Assembly (NCBI GenBank): GCA_039177555.1
Contig: JBCDFV010000012.1
Location: forward strand, 57,545-121,544
Direction of reading: 5' to 3'
DNA: 64,000 nucleotides
Origin: JANQGH01 sp039177555
GTDB taxonomy: Bacteria; Pseudomonadota; Alphaproteobacteria; DSM-16000; Inquilinaceae
This document shows, piece by piece, positions 60,745-64,000 of this stretch (positions within the stretch are counted from its first letter, which is position 1; every line of letters starts with the position of its first letter). The notes beneath the pieces are model-generated. The model did no database searches and was not told the origin of the DNA. It saw only the letters and a program-made list of their open reading frames with translations. A program made the position numbers and the translations under genes.

Positions 60745-61920
60745 ATGCCGTTATCCCGCCCTATGGCTTCACCGCGCCCCTTTGACCTTGATGGCATGCC
60801 GCCGGTTTCCGGTGGCCTCGGATCGATTGATCGCGCGGCAGCGTTGGTCCGCCAATTGGCACGTGGCAACCGGTCGGTGCTGGTCGTCGCCGATCCAGGT
60901 CTCGCCGCGCATGGCCACACGGATCGTTTGCTCGCTGGGCTGTCGAGCGACGGTCTCGACGTGGCTTTGTTCGACGGGATCCGGGGCGAACCCGGCTTCG
61001 ACGACGCCTTGCGTGCGTCGAAACAGGCCAGAGACTGCGGTGCGGCGGCGATCGTCGGTTTCGGCGGCGGTTCGGCGCTTGATCTGGCCAAGTCGGTGGC
61101 CGTAGGCGCGGTGAGCGATGGCCCGCTAACCCGCTTCGCGCTCGGCCGCGAACCGCTGCCGGACGGCGCCTTGCCCATTCTGGCGATCCCGACCACCTCG
61201 GGTACCGGGTCGGAGATGACGCGCACCGCGATTCTCGGCGATCAAACGGGCGCCAAGCAATGGCTGTGGGGGCGGGCCTTGAAGCCGCGCCAGGTGCTGC
61301 TGGATCCGGAACTGACGGTCGGCCTGCCGCCGTCCCTGACGACCGCGACGGGGTTGGACGCGCTGGTCCATGCCATGGAGGCGGCGACCAATCGCAGTGC
61401 CAGCGCCGGCAACACGGCGATCGCATTGACCGCCATACGCATGATCGTGGACGCGTTGCCGTCCACGATCCAAGACCCGGCCGACCTGGAGGCGCGCGGC
61501 GCGATGCAGCTTGCCGCCGCCTATGCCGGTACCGCCATCGACAATGCCGGCACGGCGATCGCGCATGCGATCGGCCATGCGCTCGCCTCGATGGTCAAGA
61601 TCCATCACGGTCAAGCCGTTGCCGCCGCCATGGCCGCCACGTTGCGGTGGAACGTAGAGAATGATGACGGTCGATTCGCGCGTGTCGCCGAGGCCATGGG
61701 CGGCGGTCGTGATGCTGGCGCGCTGGCGGACCTGTTCGCCGGTCTTGCCGGTTCCATCGATCATTCCTTCGATGTGCCGGCCGCTGCCGCACTGGATCCT
61801 GCGGCGCTGGCGGCCCAGATCCGCCAGCCGGAGAACGCCACCATGTTGCAGGCGAATTGGCGCACCCCCGGCGACGACGATCTCCTGCGATTTGCATCGC
61901 GAGTGCTATCGGGTTCCTGA
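60745..61920 (+). CDS. Iron-containing alcohol dehydrogenase family protein
   Basis: A 391-residue group III dehydrogenase. The nucleotide region is GFGGGSALDLAKSVA, followed by IPTTSGTGSEMT. Metal ligands Asp and three His are all seen: GLDALVHAMEA, AIAHAIGHAL and KIHHGQAVA. The family reduces or oxidises alcohols, lactaldehyde or maleylacetate. ATG 60745 or 60763 could start it. It is followed 6 bases later by an enolase-superfamily gene, so they form an operon with the crotonase gene. Confidence 0.88.
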   Translation: MPLSRPMASPRPFDLDGMPPVSGGLGSIDRAAALVRQLARGNRSVLVVADPGLAAHGHTDRLLAGLSSDGLDVALFDGIRGEPGFDDALRASKQARDCGAAAIVGFGGGSALDLAKSVAVGAVSDGPLTRFALGREPLPDGALPILAIPTTSGTGSEMTRTAILGDQTGAKQWLWGRALKPRQVLLDPELTVGLPPSLTTATGLDALVHAMEAATNRSASAGNTAIALTAIRMIVDALPSTIQDPADLEARGAMQLAAAYAGTAIDNAGTAIAHAIGHALASMVKIHHGQAVAAAMAATLRWNVENDDGRFARVAEAMGGGRDAGALADLFAGLAGSIDHSFDVPAAAALDPAALAAQIRQPENATMLQANWRTPGDDDLLRFASRVLSGS

Positions 61921-61926
61921 CGCTGT

Positions 61927-63072
61927 ATGGTCGCCGGCATGACCTCGGTTCACCCTTCTGACACCCGCATCTCCGCCATTGAGATCAGCCATCACCGGCT
62001 GGACCTCGACCCGCCCTTCCGTGCCAGTTGGGACAGCACCCCGCGCACCCAGTTCGATGCCACGATCGTTCAGGTCGAGACCAACGCCGGTCTGACCGGC
62101 ATCGGCTCCGGCGACGTCATGCTGGGTTTCGAGGGGCACGAGCAGTTGTTCACCGGTCAGGACCCTTTAGCGATTGAGCGCCATTGGCGGGTCTTGAACA
62201 ATCTCAGCTTCCATTATGGCCGCTGTTGGCCCCTGGATCTGGCGTTATGGGACTTGGCGGGCAAACTGACCGGCCAGCCGGTTTGGAAATTGCTGGGCGG
62301 CTTGTCGAACCGCGTGCGCGCCTATGCCTCGTCGGGCACGCTGCGGGGGCCGGACGACATGGCCGACGTTGCCGAGCGCCGTTTGGCCGAGGGGTTCGGG
62401 GCCATGAAAGTCCGGTTTCACCGCGGCGACTGGCGCGACGACATCAAGGCGCTGGAGACAATCCGCGCACGGGTCGGCGATCGGCTGACCCTGATGGTCG
62501 ACTGCAATCAGGGCTGGCGCCAGCCGGCCGACACCTATCCGCCTTGGACCGTGAAGGACGCGCTGGCCGTGGGCCGGGCGCTGGACGACCTTGACGTCTA
62601 TTGGATGGAGGAGCCGCTGCACCGCGCCGACTATGCCGGCATGCGGCATTTGCGCGAGCGTCTCGACGTGCGCATCGCCGGCGGCGAGATGACCCGCGAG
62701 CTTTACGAGTTCCGGGAACTGATCGGGCAGGGCGCGGTCGATGTCCTGCAACCCGACGTCGCGCTGGTCGGCGGCATTACCGGCCTGCGCCGCGTCGCCT
62801 ATGCCGCGGCTGAGCACAATCTGACCTTCACCCCGCACACTTGGACCAATGGCTGGGGCGTGTTGGCCAACGCGCATCTGACCGCGGGCCTGGTGGATGC
62901 CCCCTGGCTTGAATTCCCGTTCGATCCGCCGGAATGGGGCCTGGACCGGCGCGACTTCTCCATGGCCGAGCCGCTGACGGTCGATGGGGACGGCTGGATC
63001 ACCCTGTCGGACCGTCCGGGTTTCGGGTTCGATCTGGATGCCGACATGCTGGCCAAGACCCGGATTGGCTGA
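61927..63072 (+). CDS. Enolase superfamily protein (mandelate racemase/muconate-lactonising type) 2
   Basis: A 381-residue protein of standard length. Key residues are in place: base Lys in AMKVRFHRGD, metal ligands in MVDCNQGW, WMEEPLHR and IAGGEMTRE, then QPDVALVGG and the His-containing PHTWTNGW, which is the Asp-His pair of the mandelate-racemase subgroup. Such enzymes mostly dehydrate sugar acids. ATG 61927 or 61939 could start it. It stands between the iron dehydrogenase and crotonase genes; the substrate is not evident. Confidence 0.9.
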   Translation: MVAGMTSVHPSDTRISAIEISHHRLDLDPPFRASWDSTPRTQFDATIVQVETNAGLTGIGSGDVMLGFEGHEQLFTGQDPLAIERHWRVLNNLSFHYGRCWPLDLALWDLAGKLTGQPVWKLLGGLSNRVRAYASSGTLRGPDDMADVAERRLAEGFGAMKVRFHRGDWRDDIKALETIRARVGDRLTLMVDCNQGWRQPADTYPPWTVKDALAVGRALDDLDVYWMEEPLHRADYAGMRHLRERLDVRIAGGEMTRELYEFRELIGQGAVDVLQPDVALVGGITGLRRVAYAAAEHNLTFTPHTWTNGWGVLANAHLTAGLVDAPWLEFPFDPPEWGLDRRDFSMAEPLTVDGDGWITLSDRPGFGFDLDADMLAKTRIG

Positions 63073-63082
63073 GGGAACCACG

Positions 63083-63865
63083 ATGGCTGATGGTCGCTAT
63101 GAGGAGCTTGCGGTCCGACGGGATGGAGAGATCGGCATCGTCACGCTGAATGCCCCGGCCCGCCGCAACGCGCTGTCGCTGACGATGCGCCGCGAACTCT
63201 TTGGCGCCCTGGCCGATCTCGACGCCGAGCCCGCGCTTCGCGCTATCGTCTTGACCGGCGCCGGCGGCAGCTTCTGTGCCGGCGGCGATCTGAAAAGCAT
63301 GGAGGGCATCACGCCCGACCAGGGACGCGTGCGTCTTGGCGAGGCGCATCAGCTGGTCAGACAGATTGCCGAGATGTCGACGCCGATCATCGCGGCCGTC
63401 GAGGGCTATGCCTATGGTGCCGGCCTGTCGATCGCGGCCCTGTGCGATGTCGTGGTCACGGCTGCGGATGCCCAATGGTCTTGCGCCTTTGGCAAGATCG
63501 GGCTGATGCCGGACATGGGCGCGACCTGGGTCTTGCCACAACGCATTGGCGTCGGCCGCGCCCGCCTGCTGGCATACACCGGACGGCCTATCGATGGCCG
63601 CCAGGCGGCAGACTGGGGCTTGGCTGACCAGCTTGCCGAAGGTGACGCCGTCGGCGATGCGATGGCGATCGGCAAGGAGATCGCCGCAACCGCGCCGCTG
63701 TCGGTGGCCAGCGCAAAGCGGGCGTTCGCAGAGCCTTATCGATCTCTGGACGAGGCCCTCGACGCCGAGGTCGATGCTCAAGCGGCGCTCTTCGGCTCGG
63801 CGGATTTCGCCGAGGGTCGGGACGCCTTCTTCGCCAAGCGCCGACCGGTGTTCAAGGGCCGCTAG
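63083..63865 (+). CDS. Enoyl-CoA hydratase/isomerase (crotonase) family protein
   Basis: A 260-residue crotonase-fold protein starting at ATG 63083 behind GAGGGA. The oxyanion-hole stretches are GGSFCAGGDLKSM and EGYAYGAGLSIAALCD, and it ends in FFAKRRPVFKGR, the usual family tail. In place of the second hydratase Glu the region reads FGKIGLMPDMGATWVLP, as in isomerase-type members. It follows the enolase-superfamily gene by 10 bases. An IS630-type element begins exactly at its stop codon. Confidence 0.9.
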   Translation: MADGRYEELAVRRDGEIGIVTLNAPARRNALSLTMRRELFGALADLDAEPALRAIVLTGAGGSFCAGGDLKSMEGITPDQGRVRLGEAHQLVRQIAEMSTPIIAAVEGYAYGAGLSIAALCDVVVTAADAQWSCAFGKIGLMPDMGATWVLPQRIGVGRARLLAYTGRPIDGRQAADWGLADQLAEGDAVGDAMAIGKEIAATAPLSVASAKRAFAEPYRSLDEALDAEVDAQAALFGSADFAEGRDAFFAKRRPVFKGR

Positions 63866-64000
63866 AGCGTTTCCGTCCTGATTAGAATCGAAAGGGGATT
63901 CACAGGTCGTTGGATTTGTGATTCATGGTGTCTGCTGGAGAAGGAGGCCAGCAGAGATGCCTCGAGCGTATTCCCTTGATCTTCGCGAGCGTGTGGTTTC
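63865..64000 (+). mobile_element. Left end of an IS630-type insertion sequence (cut by window edge)
   Basis: The crotonase stop lies in CTAG (63862-63865), and IS630 elements insert at TA, often within CTAG. The element would start at G 63865 (GAGCGTTTCCG...). An upstream region of ~90 bases leads to a ribosome site GGAGAAGGAGG and the transposase start at 63957. The other end lies outside the window, so the terminal repeats cannot be compared. Confidence 0.65.
63957..64000 (+). CDS. IS630-type transposase, first 14 codons
   Basis: ATG 63957 begins MPRAYSLDLRERVV, the highly typical N-terminus of IS630-family transposases (helix-turn-helix leader), behind a purine-rich ribosome site. The gene runs off the window, so the DDE catalytic part is not seen and integrity cannot be judged. 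Confidence 0.75.
   Translation, partial: MPRAYSLDLRERVV

Overview
The window is uniformly GC-rich, gene-dense DNA from a chromosome of a probable alphaproteobacterium (Rhodospirillales/Rhizobiales-like). This assignment rests on the close likeness of the sorbitol dehydrogenase to Rhodobacter SmoS, the wealth of carbohydrate ABC and tripartite tricarboxylate transporters (TTT), the Tat-exported binding protein and the codon bias. No rRNA, tRNA or CRISPR array was seen. Most of the window is a patchwork of catabolic clusters for sugars, polyols, sugar acids and amino sugars, each pairing an importer with its dehydrogenases, kinases, isomerases or aldolases.

Region by region: (A) 1-9774 (+), an ABC importer with two permeases, two ATPases and a Tat binding protein, followed by DhaK/DhaL-type ketose kinase subunits, a class II aldolase/SDR fusion and a second SDR. 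Convergent to it are uxuB- and uxaC-like hexuronate genes (9787-12703, -). (B) 13037-16565 (+), a compact five-gene operon of uncharacterised proteins. Two are DUF2589 proteins, the protein between them shares their core motif, and a zinc-ribbon protein and a 334-residue protein follow. This is the best candidate for an undescribed system. (C) 16787-24428, a mix: a GntR regulator; a class III cyclase fused to an RsbW-like kinase domain, with an adjacent STAS protein; 1-Cys peroxiredoxin; an exported rhodanese; a TerB-like protein; a small zinc ribbon; and a SecD-P1-head protein. (D) 24487-35959 (-), a sugar-acid-type cluster: two xylose-isomerase-like proteins, DUF993, a Gfo/Idh/MocA dehydrogenase, a DHDPS-family protein, a TetR regulator, an atypical epimerase, an enolase-superfamily protein and TctB/A/C. 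Two matching palindromes (28739-28758 and 36002-36027) tie it together as one likely TetR regulon. (E) 36068-43168, a divergent SorC regulator and a sorbitol/mannitol smoEFGK-SDR-smoS operon. (F) 43240-49740, tandem paralogous lipoproteins, a multiply frameshifted sigma-factor relic, a saccharopine-dehydrogenase-like protein, an Lrp regulator, DadA, and an RTX-repeat protein in a less GC-rich block that ends in a remnant of a second dadA. (G) 49762-60119, an amino-sugar cluster: sugar kinase, GntR/UTRA regulator, NagA and a SIS protein on one strand; MurQ, an ABC importer and a Gfo/Idh/MocA enzyme on the other. (H) 60116-63865, DUF4166, then iron alcohol dehydrogenase, enolase-superfamily and crotonase genes. 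The window ends in the first codons of an IS630-type transposase whose element abuts the crotonase stop codon.

Recurring architecture: three of the four binding-protein genes (3555, 37256, 54769) are followed by a long GC-rich hairpin without a strong T-tract. This is probably an RNA-stabilising or partial-termination device that raises binding-protein output over the permease or enzyme genes. All assignments are by reading motifs; no database search was possible.
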